Positions 24,101-36,469 of a stretch of DNA of 64,000 nt are shown in pieces. The DNA is from Epiperipatus broadwayi (Eukaryota > Onychophora > Udeonychophora > Euonychophora > Peripatidae). The stretch lies in contig JAQFVV010012498.1 in NCBI GenBank assembly GCA_028023455.1, forward strand, positions 1,426,001-1,490,000, written 5' to 3'. The position numbers and the translations under genes are program-made. The notes beneath the pieces were generated by a model. That model was not told where the DNA came from. It saw only the letters and a program-made list of their open reading frames with translations, and did not search any database. How positions within the stretch are numbered: the first letter of the stretch is position 1; the number at the start of each line of letters is the position of its first letter.

Positions 24101-27100
24101 GAGGGTATTCTATTGAAGGGTAAACAAACAGACTACATTTGTCAAAGATATACACAGAGTGACACAATTGTTTTATTATATGACATAATTAATGTAGGCA
24201 TTTTGCATTTCTTAAATTTTGCCTATGAATGAACATGTCCACTTTAAATATAAAATGTAAGCTAATCTTCATTGTTCACATGCTTATTGCTTGCTATAAC
24301 CAAAGTATGATTATTATTTTAAAAATAATTAATGGTCATTTGACTTATAGGTTGGTGGTTTGTTTATGAATACACTAATAGTTTCTGCATTGTGAAATGG
24401 AATATTATGTTTCCACTTTTATTGATAGTATTATTTTATCTTGCTATTGTATTGATAAGGATTTGTGACAGCTTTCAGCTGATAAGTATGTGCCACATAT
24501 AATGGCATCAAATATAATATAATTAATATTAATATTGTGCATGGGCTGATGAAGAATCTCCCATTGCTAATTACTTGAGAGGATGATATTGCTGAGGTTG
24601 ATTAATAGTTAGTGCTTAGTTAGCATAGTTAATCCCAAGAGAGGATGATATGCCTGGTCTGAATTCTATTTCCCTGTGACGGGGAAATGCCCACACTTTT
24701 CTACCTATGAAGAGGTATTCCAATTGGCCATATTATTGTACAATTATCATGTTGTTTTGTAGAGCCTCCCTTTATTGTTTGATCCCTCATTAGGTTATAT
24801 AGTTAGTTTTCCACCGTGTATGATGAAGTTGAGTATTTCAAAATCAAATAGCAAGGATAAGATAAAGTTAGATTCCAGGATACTTGGTCTATCTATAGTG
24901 TTTGCCTAATTGAAATAGTGTCTTTATGATGTTGTAGGATCTTCATCAGTTTATAAACAAACGAACCAAAACTTACTAGTGATTGTAAAACTTCTATATG
25001 AAAGAGCAAGAGATACACATGGCCAATGTCGATTTATTTTTATCAAGCAGTGATTTGCTGATGGACGGTAAGATAGGTTAACTATTAAAATTATTATGTT
25101 GTAGACATAGGCAATGTTTTGGTGTCATGTGTGCATTTGACTTCTGATGTTTGTCCCCACATTAACACAATAAATCCCTTCGTAGTAAATAATGATAATT
25201 GTTAATTATGTTGAATATGATAATTGTCCTTATCATATTCTGATAAATGTAATAGCTTTAGTATAATGCACTAATTTATAATTTTGAGTTTAGATTTTAA
25301 AATTTGCATATTCCAAAGACCTAAATACCCTTTTGTTTTACAATTTAAGTGCTAATTTAGCTTAAATAAAGTAACTATGTTATTCTATAAGATAGAATAA
25401 TAATAGAAACATACCCAATAATAATAGTGATACTCTGAATATCACTGTATTAGTTTGTCTTATTTACTATGCATATACACAATGGGATACCAATTATTTT
25501 CCACCCCTGATTTTATTTAATGTATTCATCTTATTTCATGCAATGTGTCTGAAATAAATTTGTAAATAGTGTAAATAAATATTGTTGTGTTAAAAATCTA
25601 TTTAGTTGTCTGTAATCTTATTGCTAATCACCACATACATTATTATTGTTATTGCTATCAACATATCATCTGACTATATTGAAATCATCATCAATCAATA
25701 TGGTATAATTAACTATATGTTGGTATATCATAATAATTTTGTTAAGCCCTATAATTTATGAGTACATCTAAGGTATCATCACTTAATGATCAAAATATTA
25801 TTAACCTAGAGTGCATATTATTTTAAGTGGTATACTAAAAGATAAACACTTAACATGGGTTTAATTGGTTTATTGGAACCCACAGATTTATCATTCACTG
25901 ATCTTGATCACATTGATTATAATTATTTGAGAAAAGGAAGTTGGTAAGTTATTGTGTTTAGTTATTGAAAAATTATTCCTATTTCTTGAAGCTCCAAGTA
26001 TATAATAGTTATAGAGTTTATAAAGTTTCTTTGGAAATTGCTAAATATTGTTTTTGACAGCTGTTTTGGGCATTATATTTGGGTAGTGGCAAAATCCCTT
26101 TCACTGACCCAAGTATATCTTGTATAACAATCTTTAAGTTATTTAAACCCTGAGAAGAATAAATTATTAATTTGCAATATAGGATTTGAATTTATGGTAA
26201 ATTTTATATCTAGTTATTTATTGTAGTTGGATTTGAGTTAGGTTGTATTCACTGTTTTGTGAAAGTCAACTAGGTTTTAAGGTGTGATTGCTTCTTTTGT
26301 CTTAAAATGTATAGCTTGCTTTGACTTTATGGTGAATATTCTGGTTTTGTTAGGCTTGGAATTCCTATTTTATTTAGTTAGCTTATTATCATTTAATTCA
26401 ATATGAATTTAAAGTTCTGGGCATCATCTTTCATCATCATTATTCTTCTCATCTGTTATTTCAATCTTTCTTTATTTCTTTATTCTTCTTTCATCCTAAT
26501 TCATTATCCTAATTAACTCACCATTCACTAGCTCTTATTCCATTATCATCTTAATAATCAATTAACTCTTATTTTACCACCATCTTAACCATTCATTATT
26601 CTTATATCTTCATTTTTTTCTCTTCATTCTCAGACTCATTTCATTTTATTAGTTAATTATTACTTAGTTTCGTCCTCCATTTAGTTATCTCCATCCTAAT
26701 TTGCTTATTACTTAATTTATAATTTTAATTTCATATTCATTCCATAGGTCTAATTATTATTTATTAATTGGTTTGCCGAATATTAAATATATTTTGTAAC
26801 ATTTTGTTTGTGGATTTAAAGCTAGTTTAACCAGAAGTCATTATCTTCATTAATCACCTTGTAATCTTCTTTAAGTTTATAGTTTCATGCGAGCTTAGTC
26901 AATAAAAAAGTCATCTCTTTAGTTTATTATTTATTTTTAGGCATATATTCTTGATGATTCGGATAGTGTAGATTACAAAGGGTGGATTTGGTGACATGAA
27001 ATGTGTGGCCAGATTCGTATATGATTCCAGCCTCTAAGGGAAGGTTACATAGTTGGATTTATTTCAAATGTGTAGGCCGATTAGTTAATTGGAGGTAGCA

Positions 27101-27890
27101 GGACACAATATAGTAGTATGTGAGACAAGTTGAAGGATGATTGCTATCTAGGAAGGTTACATAGTAATGTATAGAAGAGTAGACAAATTTAAGAGTAATT
27201 ATATGACTAGTGGATTCTATCAAGATTTTAAAATGTATAAAAATCAGATTTAATGTTATCTCAGGGTTTTAATAAAATATTAATAATTATGATGAACTTC
27301 AATTGATATAACTGGATAACAAAGGAAATTTTATTGTAGCCAAACTATATCCTACAATAATTAAGACTTAAAAATTTAAAATTTAAATACAAATAATAGC
27401 TACTAATATTGATAACATTACCTTCTAATAAATCAGTATAAATATTTGAATAACTAAAATATAATGTCATGTGACCATAGATTACCAATTAGATGATGAG
27501 TGTCAAAATATAAAATAGCAAAGCCAAAAGCAAAGCCAAAATAATTTAATAAATATAAATTTATTTAAAATAAATAATAAAAATAATTGAAAATTATTAA
27601 TAAAAATAAACAATCAAATATTTTCTTGGACTTGGAATATAAAACCTTAATGTTTAACATAATTATATATATTATAATGTGTTAGTGTGACTATATGAGT
27701 GGTTAGACAAGTCAGATATTAAATGAGTGTTGTTTAAATTAGCATCAAATAAGCTTTAAATAATAATAATTTAATATATAATATATTATATTTTATTTGA
27801 TCTTAATTCAATTTTTATATCATCAGTCTTTTAAGACATGTCCACATATTATACAAGACAGGACATCATTTCATGGTATCTTAATAAATA
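24100..27890. other. Long non-coding stretch with a pyrimidine-rich tract
   Basis: No coding signal. At about 26425-26760 the plus strand is strongly pyrimidine-rich, with many irregular CATTATTCTT and CATCTT words. At 26984-27173 a diverged local duplication is suggested by AAGGTTACATAG at 27043 and 27162, and AAATGTGTGGCCAGATT against AAATGTGTAGGCCGATT. Otherwise nothing is recognised. Confidence 0.45.
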
Positions 27891-27899
27891 TATTTACCC

Positions 27900-28165
27900 T
27901 ATATTTGTCAATACAATAAAGATATACATGACATTGCAAAATATAGTCATCAGGAGCATAATTTCTTTTGCTGAGTGCCTATAAAATACAATACAATCAT
28001 GAGTTTGTACACATGGTATTATAATGCATACAAATCACCAGGAACATAATTTCCTTTACCGAATAACCTTATTACATAAAATACAATGGATTCACTGCAC
28101 ACATGGCATTACAATAAATACAAGTTATCAGGAGCATAATTTCGTTACTGCGATGGATTCTAAAA
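27900..28165. repeat. Minisatellite, unit about 90 bp, about 2.5-3 copies
   Basis: CAGGAGCATAATTTC-type blocks start at 27951, 28039 and 28129, spaced 88 and 90 bp. ACACATGGCATTACAATAAA-type blocks alternate with them, and a partial leading unit (ACATGACATTGCAAAATA) lies just before 27951. Units differ at many positions, so the array is older than the one at 23275. Confidence 0.75.
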
Positions 28166-28169
28166 TAAT

Positions 28170-28940
28170 TCTCTCTCAAAATTCAAACACTCAATACATA
28201 TAATTAAACATCATTACTTTAATGCTTTCAAAGTAACATAGGCTAATAAAAAAATCTAATTATTTTAAATTGTGCCATTAAAACCCATAACAATACCTCA
28301 ATACAATAGAAACTCAAATTATTATCATAAAGACCAAAAAAAAAAACAAGACACTATTTAAAACAAATTATTATAAATATTAATTTAACTATAAATTTTA
28401 AACAAACAACCCATTCTAAAGCAAATATGCACATACACAAATAATGTCATAATATTAAATATAATTAATTATATACTTCAACAATAAAAAAATTGTATGT
28501 CCAAGTTTTATGATTTTCCATCCTTTCAGTGGCTATCATTATGAGGATTTAATTTTATTAATAATAATAGAATAAATAATAATAAAAGACAATAAATAAA
28601 TATCACAAATTGAAGTTCTTTACTTCTCATGAAAATAAAATTCCACGTATGTATTTACTCAAAAGATTTGTGGCAATAAAAATATTACTATAATCCTTGG
28701 TATTTCTATATGTAAAATCCAAATAATGATGTAATCATTTCATTTCAAGATAAATCATTTGTAAGATGCAATAATTTATCTTTCAAAAATAAAACCATTA
28801 GTGCAGTAATTATTGCAATATGTAATATCAAAAATAAGTTGTTTTTCTCCATTTAATAAATATGTTATAGTATAAAATTAGCAACTGCAGAAAGGAATTT
28901 GGTATTAACTGAAAGGAGACCCTTTGATTCCTTTTGGGGG
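28170..28940. other. AT-rich stretch, nothing recognised
   Basis: No feature beyond simple A/T sequence. A short GC-richer patch with CCTTTTGGGGGCCTTAAAGG, itself partly self-complementary, lies at 28935-28954 just upstream of RTE copy C. Confidence 0.45.
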
Positions 28941-29379
28941 CCTTAAAGGAGCCAAGCAGGGCAAATTCCTAATGTCCACTACATATGTTTTTGATATTGC
29001 AGCTGTTATTACTATGTGATTATGGTGAGTTTATTGACTTTTTATCTCTGAGTTTAAGATCAAAAAACACCATGGTCTTTCTTCTCAGTTGTCTAATAAA
29101 GCAGAATGAATGTATGTGTAAATGATTAATATTTTCCCAATAAATATATACAATCATGACAGACTAAAATAAATCATGACCCTTATTCCAAGTAGGCTGT
29201 AAAGTCACCAACCAAGCAGTGGTTGGTGACCCAAGGCAGACAGTGCTAATAATCCCCTGATTGTAGACCCAGGCTGCTATTTGATGATGACATTTTATTT
29301 AGATATTTACAACTGTAGATAACTTTCAAGTGAAGGAAAATTGCAAGAATTAGAAGAACTGTCTTATATTAAATGGGAC

Positions 29380-30600
29380 ATTACTGGACTTTGTGAAGTT
29401 AAAAGAAAAGGTGAAGAGACAATTGATTTAAAAAGTGGACATGTACTCTAATATAAAGGTACAAATATTGGAAATACAAAAAGAATATGATTCATTATAA
29501 ATAAAAAGTGGAAGAACAACATTGTGGAGATTGATGGTGTATCAGACAGAGTGGCAAGATTAGTTAAACAACTTAATAGCAGATACCAAATTCAGATAAA
29601 CAATTTAATAGTGGATACCAAATGCAGATAATTTAGGTTTATGCCCCAACAAGTTCTCATAGTGATGAAGTAGTAGAAGATTTTTATATGGATGTATAAA
29701 AGGCTTTTGATCAGAGTACACAAAAGTTTAAAATTGTTATGGGAATCTTTAATGCTAGAATTGGTAAACGAATGAAAGATGAAAGTGCTGTAGGTAATTT
29801 TGGTTGTAGTAATAGAAATGAGAGAGGACATAGATTTGTGGAGTTTGCAGAAAAAGAAAATTTTATATTATGAATTCTTTTTTTTTTTTTGAGAAAAATG
29901 TTAAAAGGAAATGGACATGGAAGCATCCAAATGAAGGTACAGCAGAATTGGATTATAGTTTGATTAACAGAAAATACATATTTCCAGATTGTAATGATTT
30001 TAATAAATTTATCACAGGTAGTGATCATCGATTAGTAAGATGTAATACATGTGTTAATGCAAAACTGGAGAGACAAAAATTATTAAGTAAAACAGTATTT
30101 GCAGTTGATATTAATAATCTTCAGAAACATTCTAATGAATTTAAATTAGAACTTACAAATCGGTTTCAAGTATTAGTTGATTTTGAACATGATTGAGATT
30201 TGAATGAAATTAATATGAAAATAACTGATACACTTTTAAAAACTGCAACAAAGATAGCTGGTAGAAAAAAGCAGCAATTGACCAATAAAATTTCTACTGA
30301 GACTGTAGAATTTATGAAGAAAAGAAGGAATATGAAGATATACAAAATGATGCATTAAAAAGAATTGAATATCTCAAATTTTGTAAAATAGTGTGAAAAA
30401 GAGTTGAAAATAATATAAGAAAGTATAATGTGAACTAGCAAGGAAATCTGTATAAGAGAATAAAAGTTTCAAGAGTAATAAAACAAAATTTTGGTATTGG
30501 TAGGAAATTTATATCTACAATAAAAAAAAGATGAAATTTTTACTAAAAAGAGAAAAGACATCATGAAATGGGTAGAAGACTTATATCAATAATTATATAG
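29380..30600 (+). pseudogene. RTE copy C: endonuclease and linker
   Basis: Starts near LSYIKWDITGLCEV (29363-29400), matching the first strand and the catalytic-Glu region of these endonucleases. FIINKKWKNNIVEIDG follows, then MGIFNARIG (29739-29765), in which the usual GDFNARIG has lost its Asp. The frame at 29870-30196 carries KRKWTWKHPNEGTAELDY and GSDHRLVR with the catalytic His. A local duplication of about 36 bp at 29580-29630 disrupts the VYAPT block. The linker to 30600 contains FGIGRKF and IMKWVEDLYQ. Several stops make it non-functional. Confidence 0.85.
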
Positions 30601-30639
30601 TAATAAAGAATAAGTACCCCCTACATCTATTATATCTTT

Positions 30640-31560
30640 CAAATTGCCCAGAATTTTAAATGAAGAAGTGAGACATGCAATTAAATTTATGAAGAAAGGA
30701 AAGGCTCCAGGTGATGATGGAATTATAATTGATATATTAAAAGAAGCAGGTGAAGAAGTATAATTTTATGTAGCAAAATTATATACCAAATGTCTAAATG
30801 ATAAAGGTGTACCAGATGATTGGAATAATGCAGCATTAATATTAATATTTAAAAAAGATGATAAAGAAGATATTAGAAATTACAGACCTATCAGTCTTTT
30901 ATCAGTTTTAAACAATTTTTTTACCAAGATAATTACAACTTGTCTACAGAGAACATTGAATTTCCACCCGAAGATATTAGAAATTACAGACTTATCAACC
31001 TTTTATAAGTTTTATATAAAATGTTTACCAAGATAATTATAATTTGACTACAGAGAACATTAGATTTCCACCAACCAAGAGAACAAGCTGGATTTAAAAG
31101 TGGTTTTACTACAATAGATCATATCCAGGTATTGACAAAAGTTATAGAAAGGACAAATGAATATGAGTTGCCATTATGCTTTGGGTTTGTAGATTATGAA
31201 AAGGCATTTGATTCTATAAACATTTCTTCAGTGATTAAAACAATGAGTCATCAAATTATAGATCTAGGATATTGTCATATTTTAAAGAATATTTATAAAA
31301 ATGCAACAGCAACAATTAGATTACATAATGATACTAGGAAAGACAACATTGAGATGGGTGTAAGACAGGGTGTCTCCATATCTCCAAAACTTTTTACAGT
31401 AGTGATGAAGAAGTATTTTGTGGATTAAAATGGTAAGCTAAAGGAGTGAAAGTAAATAGAGATTATTTAAATCATTTAGATTTTTCAGATGATGTAATTG
31501 TTTTTGCAAATAATGCTTTAGAGCTGTAGAAAATGTTGCAGGAAAAAAAAGTAGAAAAGT
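30640..31560 (+). pseudogene. RTE copy C: reverse transcriptase
   Basis: RT blocks in order: FMKKGKAPGDDGIIIDILK (30690-30745), the [10 protein letters not shown] block (about 30875-30910), [11 protein letters not shown]-like sequence near 31080, FVDYEKAFDS (motif A, about 31185-31215), MGVRQGVSISPKLF (motif B, about 31353-31395) and FSDDVIVFANNA (motif C, about 31480-31520). In motif C the common Ala or Tyr before DD is Ser. The 31132-31428 segment is the longest open piece (98 codons). The duplication at 30866-31075 is not a multiple of three and shifts the frame. Confidence 0.87.
30866..31075 (+). repeat. 104-bp tandem duplication inside RTE copy C
   Basis: GAAGATATTAGAAATTACAG starts at 30866 and again at 30970, and the following 100 bp are repeated with about a dozen differences. 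The other RTE copies have one unit. The duplication is old enough that both units have diverged. Confidence 0.85.
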
Positions 31561-31599
31561 AGGACTAAAGATAAATGTTAAAAAGACTAAAGTAATGTT

Positions 31600-32230
31600 T
31601 AATGGATTTTTTCAAAATATGAAATAAAGATTGATTATGATAAGTTAGAAGAAGTTAACAGCTACAAATATTTTGATCAGATTATTAATACAGATGGAAA
31701 CATAATGGATGAAATTAATCATATAATTAAACATGGCTGGAGTGCTTTTGGTAGAAATAACTTGATACTGAAAGGAAATATGCCTATATGTTTGAAAAGG
31801 AAGGTTTTTAATAAATGTATTTTACCAATTCTTACTTATAGATCTCAGATTTGGACACTTAATATAAGAGCAATACAGAAACTTCAGACCACTCAAAGAA
31901 GTATGAAGAGATACATGTTTGGAGTAAGAAGAAGAGATCGAAAACGTAATATATGGGTAAGAGAACAAACAGGTGTTACTGACCTCATTAAAAAAATTAA
32001 AAGACTAAAGTGGAGTTGGGCTGGAAATATTGCTAGAAGAGATGATAATAGATGGACAATTGAAATCTTAAATTAGATTCCAACAGATTGTAAAAGACCC
32101 AGAAAGAGCCCACATGTGATATGAATGAATGAAATAAGAATGTGTGCAGGTGTGATGTGGAGAAAAAAATTTAAAGATTGGTGAAGATGGATTGAACTTG
32201 GAGAGACCATCCTGCAGTGTATTGATAAGG
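31600..32230 (+). pseudogene. RTE copy C: C-terminal segment
   Basis: The open frame at 31705-32076 carries INHIIKHGWSAFGRNNLIL, KCILPILTYRSQIWTLNIR and GVTDLIKKIKRLKWSWAG, ending at a stop in the place where copy E has the Trp of LNWIP. The remaining sequence to 32230 (RPHVI, KCAGV-like, LQCIDKG) is in other frames. This region follows the RT and is of unknown fold; it may bind the template or target. Confidence 0.85.
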
Positions 32231-32249
32231 GTTGTTGATGATGATAAAA

Positions 32250-35200
32250 TTAATAGCGTTTTTAAAGGCAAATTTTAACAGATTTTGATATTTAAAAAAA
32301 AATTTAATTTGATTAATTTGTAGTTACTTTATCTTTAAAATATATTAAGAATGCAAGTATTCGCATAATATTTTATACAAAAGAAATTATTTTCTATTTT
32401 TAATAAAGAAGTTATATAATGAATAATGTTCTTTCAAGTAAATAACAAGTTTGTGGTTTTAAGAAATACATTTCGATTCCATTAATTTATGCATTTTTTA
32501 TTTGTTATAAAATTTCCTGTTGTTTATTCATAATGACACTTTTAGAAGATACATTTTACTAAAGGCAAATGCTTTGGTAAAACTCTAATGCTGCATTTCG
32601 AAACAACAATGATCCAATATTGTTATTTTAAATACCAGCACACTTAAAGTTATGCAAGTAAAGAGACAACAGGTGAAAAATATCGATTTATTCAATCCAC
32701 CTTTATTTATAGGTTTCTATTGATGTTATCAATTAAATCATTATCATTTAGACAATGAAAATTACAAGTAATAATTCCGCTCTAATCTAATTAAAGTCTT
32801 TTATTTTTGAAATTAGGATCTCCATGGTTTAGATGGGCACACATGTATTGGCATACAAGGATAAACTCCTTGTGAAAAAAGGCAGCATTTATTACTATAA
32901 AATTATTTTTAAAAACACAGATAATATTTAACAATATTAAAAAAAAATATTCCAACAAAATTTAAATATCCAGATCACCTTTAATTTGTTTATTTATTTA
33001 TTTGTCCTCCCAATAAGTAATATTTTATTTTAAATTAAAATAATTATTTTATATTGAAATTTTAAAACAGTACCCCATTAAAGTTTAAAGTAGATAAAAT
33101 AAACATAGAATAAATATATGTGTACACGCGTATATGTTCAAACATTAAATTAAGGTTATATTAACTGCAATAGATCATTTTAATATTATGTATAAACTAA
33201 TATAATTATTGCTTTAAACCATTCATTCCATATTTAAAATTTTGTGTTTTTGTATTATATTGTTCTTTTATTAAACTTCATTTAGTGTGCATGTTTATAT
33301 TAAAAATAAGTATTATATTACTTTACCACAGTTTACCAAATTTGAAACAAAATTTCAAAATTTATAATATACAAGATGGCATATTTGAATTGTGAAGTTC
33401 ATTTTATAAGGTATAAAACTTAAATAATAATAATGACTTATTATAATATATGTATACAATATATGTATATTGTAATTATATGTTAAGGTCCAAGTTAATC
33501 ACAATAACAAATTCTAAAAAAATTATTGCCTTATCAAGAAAGTATATATTACTGATTAGTGCTGTTATTATTAAAAGTACAGTTGTTTGGGAGGGATATT
33601 CATTTTGCTGGAGATAATACCTAATAAATAAAGTTATTAAATTATCCAAAATGTCATCCATACGAAATTTATAAATTCTCAGCATTTTAAAAAGATATTT
33701 GTATCAAATTTGTTTATCACCTTTGAAAGATAGTTTAAAAAGATACACTCAAACATTTAAAACCAATTTCGAAGGAATAACAGACAGGATAAAAATGCAT
33801 AACACTAACTACAACAAGAATAAAGTATTTAAAAATATTTTATTATAATAATAGATTCTATTATTACAGCTACATGATCTAGCCTACACTTAATAACAGT
33901 TTATAGTTTTAACACATGCATGATTGTTCATTTGGTAGAATGTATTTAAAAATTAAAAGATATAATTAGAAAATGCTTTAATAAATTTATTATTAGAGTA
34001 ATAAATGGATTTATTATTAATTAAACAAGAACTTTAAAAAATGCATAAATGAAAAATCAGTTAGTTAGTATTTTATTATTGTCAGTAATTTATTTATAAA
34101 ACAAGAATGTATATTTTTGTTTTATTTTTGATCACTAATTAATATAATCTGATGTTTTAATATATCAAATAATAGATTTGTCTAGACTTTTAGAATATCA
34201 TCATAAATGTTAGCACTATAAACTTTAAAATCTCCAAATATCAACTGCTTCATACTGATTCTAAGTGAAAATGATAGAATATCCTGTAAAAACCTTAAAA
34301 AGTGAAGGATTTTGGGTAAAACTATGATCTCACTGATCATATGATAGGAATCTATAAAAATTATTGAGTTTTCTACTAAATTGTATGCAGTGGAATTGCA
34401 TAGGATTTAAATTCAGAATAAACCATCTTGGCATCCTGTCTTAAAATGATGTCTGGGTAAACAACCAACTCAACATTTGCCTCTTAATGGCAAATGCTCC
34501 ACTACATTATCCTGAATGGAGAAATTAAAATTCAAGCAATGTTTATTATTTCAACAATGAATGTAAAAGGGAATGAAAACCAATATTTCAATTTTACTAT
34601 AAAAATTTTAAGATTGCTTCATAATGCTATGTTTTATCGGAAATGCATATTTATTCATCTCATCTCTAAACCAAAAAACACTGCTTGAAATTATATTTTC
34701 TATAGTGATTTAATGATTCAGATGAATATTATAAAACTAATGTGATCTGATAGACTAATTAATTATATTATATTTATAATAACTAATTAAAGCTTTGGAT
34801 TTATTTTAAAAATTAATGCAACCAGTGGATTACAGATTATTTAATAATATAACAGTTATACAAAAGTATATACTAATAAATGGATTTATATTCATTAATA
34901 TTTTATCATTGTAAATATGCTGGCAAAATTTTATAATCTATGAAAGCTACTCCTTAAAGGGTTAAATACTACATTTAAAACATAAGGAATATAAATAAAT
35001 AATTATAGGCTTGTCAAAATGTTGCTTAGAAACTGATCTTTATAGAATTTATATTTAAAAAGCTCAATCTTCATTATTATAAATTTCATATAAATATTAA
35101 GTAGTATTAAATTCATCTATTATGATAATTCAACCTTGAAATGTCAATGATTTAATAATTCTAAAAATTGAAATAATTGCACTTGGATTATTAATCTTGA

Positions 35201-36390
35201 ATATTATTAAAAGACTATGGATCTTAAAGATATATAATAAATTTATTGAATTTCTTTAATTTTAGTATATTTAAATTTTTTATTATTATGCATAAAAATG
35301 TCTTGAAGAAAAAAGATGTGATAATGAAGATACAAGTAAATATATAATAATTATGATTGCAGTATTGTATATTGTGTGTTATTGATCTTTTAAATTAATC
35401 TCAGGTTTCTCTTTATATGATGAAATGAATCTGAAGTAAGTGTTTAAACATTTGTTAAGATTACCCATCTTATTTTACTTTACCTAAAGACATACCCATG
35501 TGAGTCTATAAAGATTAGATAGTGTATCTGACAATACTGTGGCATTGATAACTAATAAATATTTTTGTGTAGTTGAGGCAAATTCCTAGCAGTGTCTTGT
35601 TATAATTTTAGACAATATAAGTTTCTTATATATATTATGTGAATTCCATCTGCTGCTGTGATAGTCAGGTCAAATTAAAATTATACTTTTGTGATAATAA
35701 AATATAGGTTGGGTTGATCTTTGTTCTTTGACAAAAAGGTTTGTCTTTTGATTTTGGTGCTTGTTGGGAAAGGTTGCAATTTTTAATAAAAGATGTGGTA
35801 AAACATTTTTGTCTTGAGCTTATTGTTGATATTTAAATTAAACATGATATTTCCCTCTCCAATAGAGTACTTTGCATTTGCATCACATATAATATATTTT
35901 ACACATAGTTACCATTAAAGTAGTGAGTATTTAATAATTATATTATTACAATATTATTTATTATTGTTGACTAGAATTTATTGTTTTACATTCATTTTGA
36001 AAGTTTTATATACAATTTTATTTGTTAATAAATTAATTTTATATTATTTAATTATTGAGTCATTGTCTTTTATTACTAAAAATGCTCATTATCAATAAAT
36101 AATGTAAAATATGATCACATGATTTTATAATTTTATATACATTGCTTAAAAGAAATGTTATTCTTTATTGTATTTACTTGCATTATTTACATCATAATAC
36201 TTTTATTTGAAATATGATTAGATACCATAAAATCCCTTTTCTGTTTGATCATATCAATAATAAATTATTTTCTTAATTTGTGAGATTAATGATTTTGAGG
36301 AATATTAATTATTATATGGTGTTCAAATCCTGAGATAATCATTCTATTTATTTAATACATAAAAATTTAGAACCAACTTGCTACCCATTA
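32250..36390. other. Long AT-rich stretch, nothing recognised
   Basis: Only chance-level short frames (for example 33476-33685 on the minus strand and 34494-34688 on the plus strand) with no motif. Small A/T palindromes occur, such as around 33449-33475. Confidence 0.5.
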
Positions 36391-36395
36391 GTCAA

Positions 36396-36465
36396 GCATT
36401 GGTGGCCTAGTGGCTAGCATAACTGCCTTCCAAGCAGCCAGCCCATTTTAAACCATGTAGATCCT
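36396..36465 (+). pseudogene. tRNA-Gly(TCC)-like pseudogene or SINE head
   Basis: The first 47 bases closely follow an animal tRNA-Gly(TCC): GCATTGGTGGCCTAGTGGCT, including the A box and D arm, then the anticodon arm CTGCCTTCCAAGCAG with TCC in the loop. The T arm is destroyed: CCCATTTTAAACC stands where CCCGGGTTCGATTCCC is expected. No 3' acceptor strand pairs with GCATTGG. It is therefore not a functional tRNA. It is either a tRNA pseudogene or the tRNA head of a SINE whose body would run past 36465. Confidence 0.7.
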
Positions 36466-36469
36466 CTTT

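Larger units (their letters stand above)
28950..32247 (+). mobile_element. RTE-like LINE, copy C (near full length, decayed)
   Basis: The plus-strand copy that best shows the family layout: leader 28950-29380, endonuclease about 29380-30200, linker to 30600, RT 30640-31560, C-terminal segment to about 32230, and a TGTTGATGATGATAA-type tail at 32233-32247. Each domain is recognisable but carries stops or shifts. A 104-bp internal tandem duplication (30866-31075) lies in the RT. It serves here as the reference for empty sites of insertions in copies A and G. Confidence 0.88.

Noticed and set aside
36396-36465. Functional tRNA-Gly gene
   Set aside because: T arm and 3' acceptor strand are missing.
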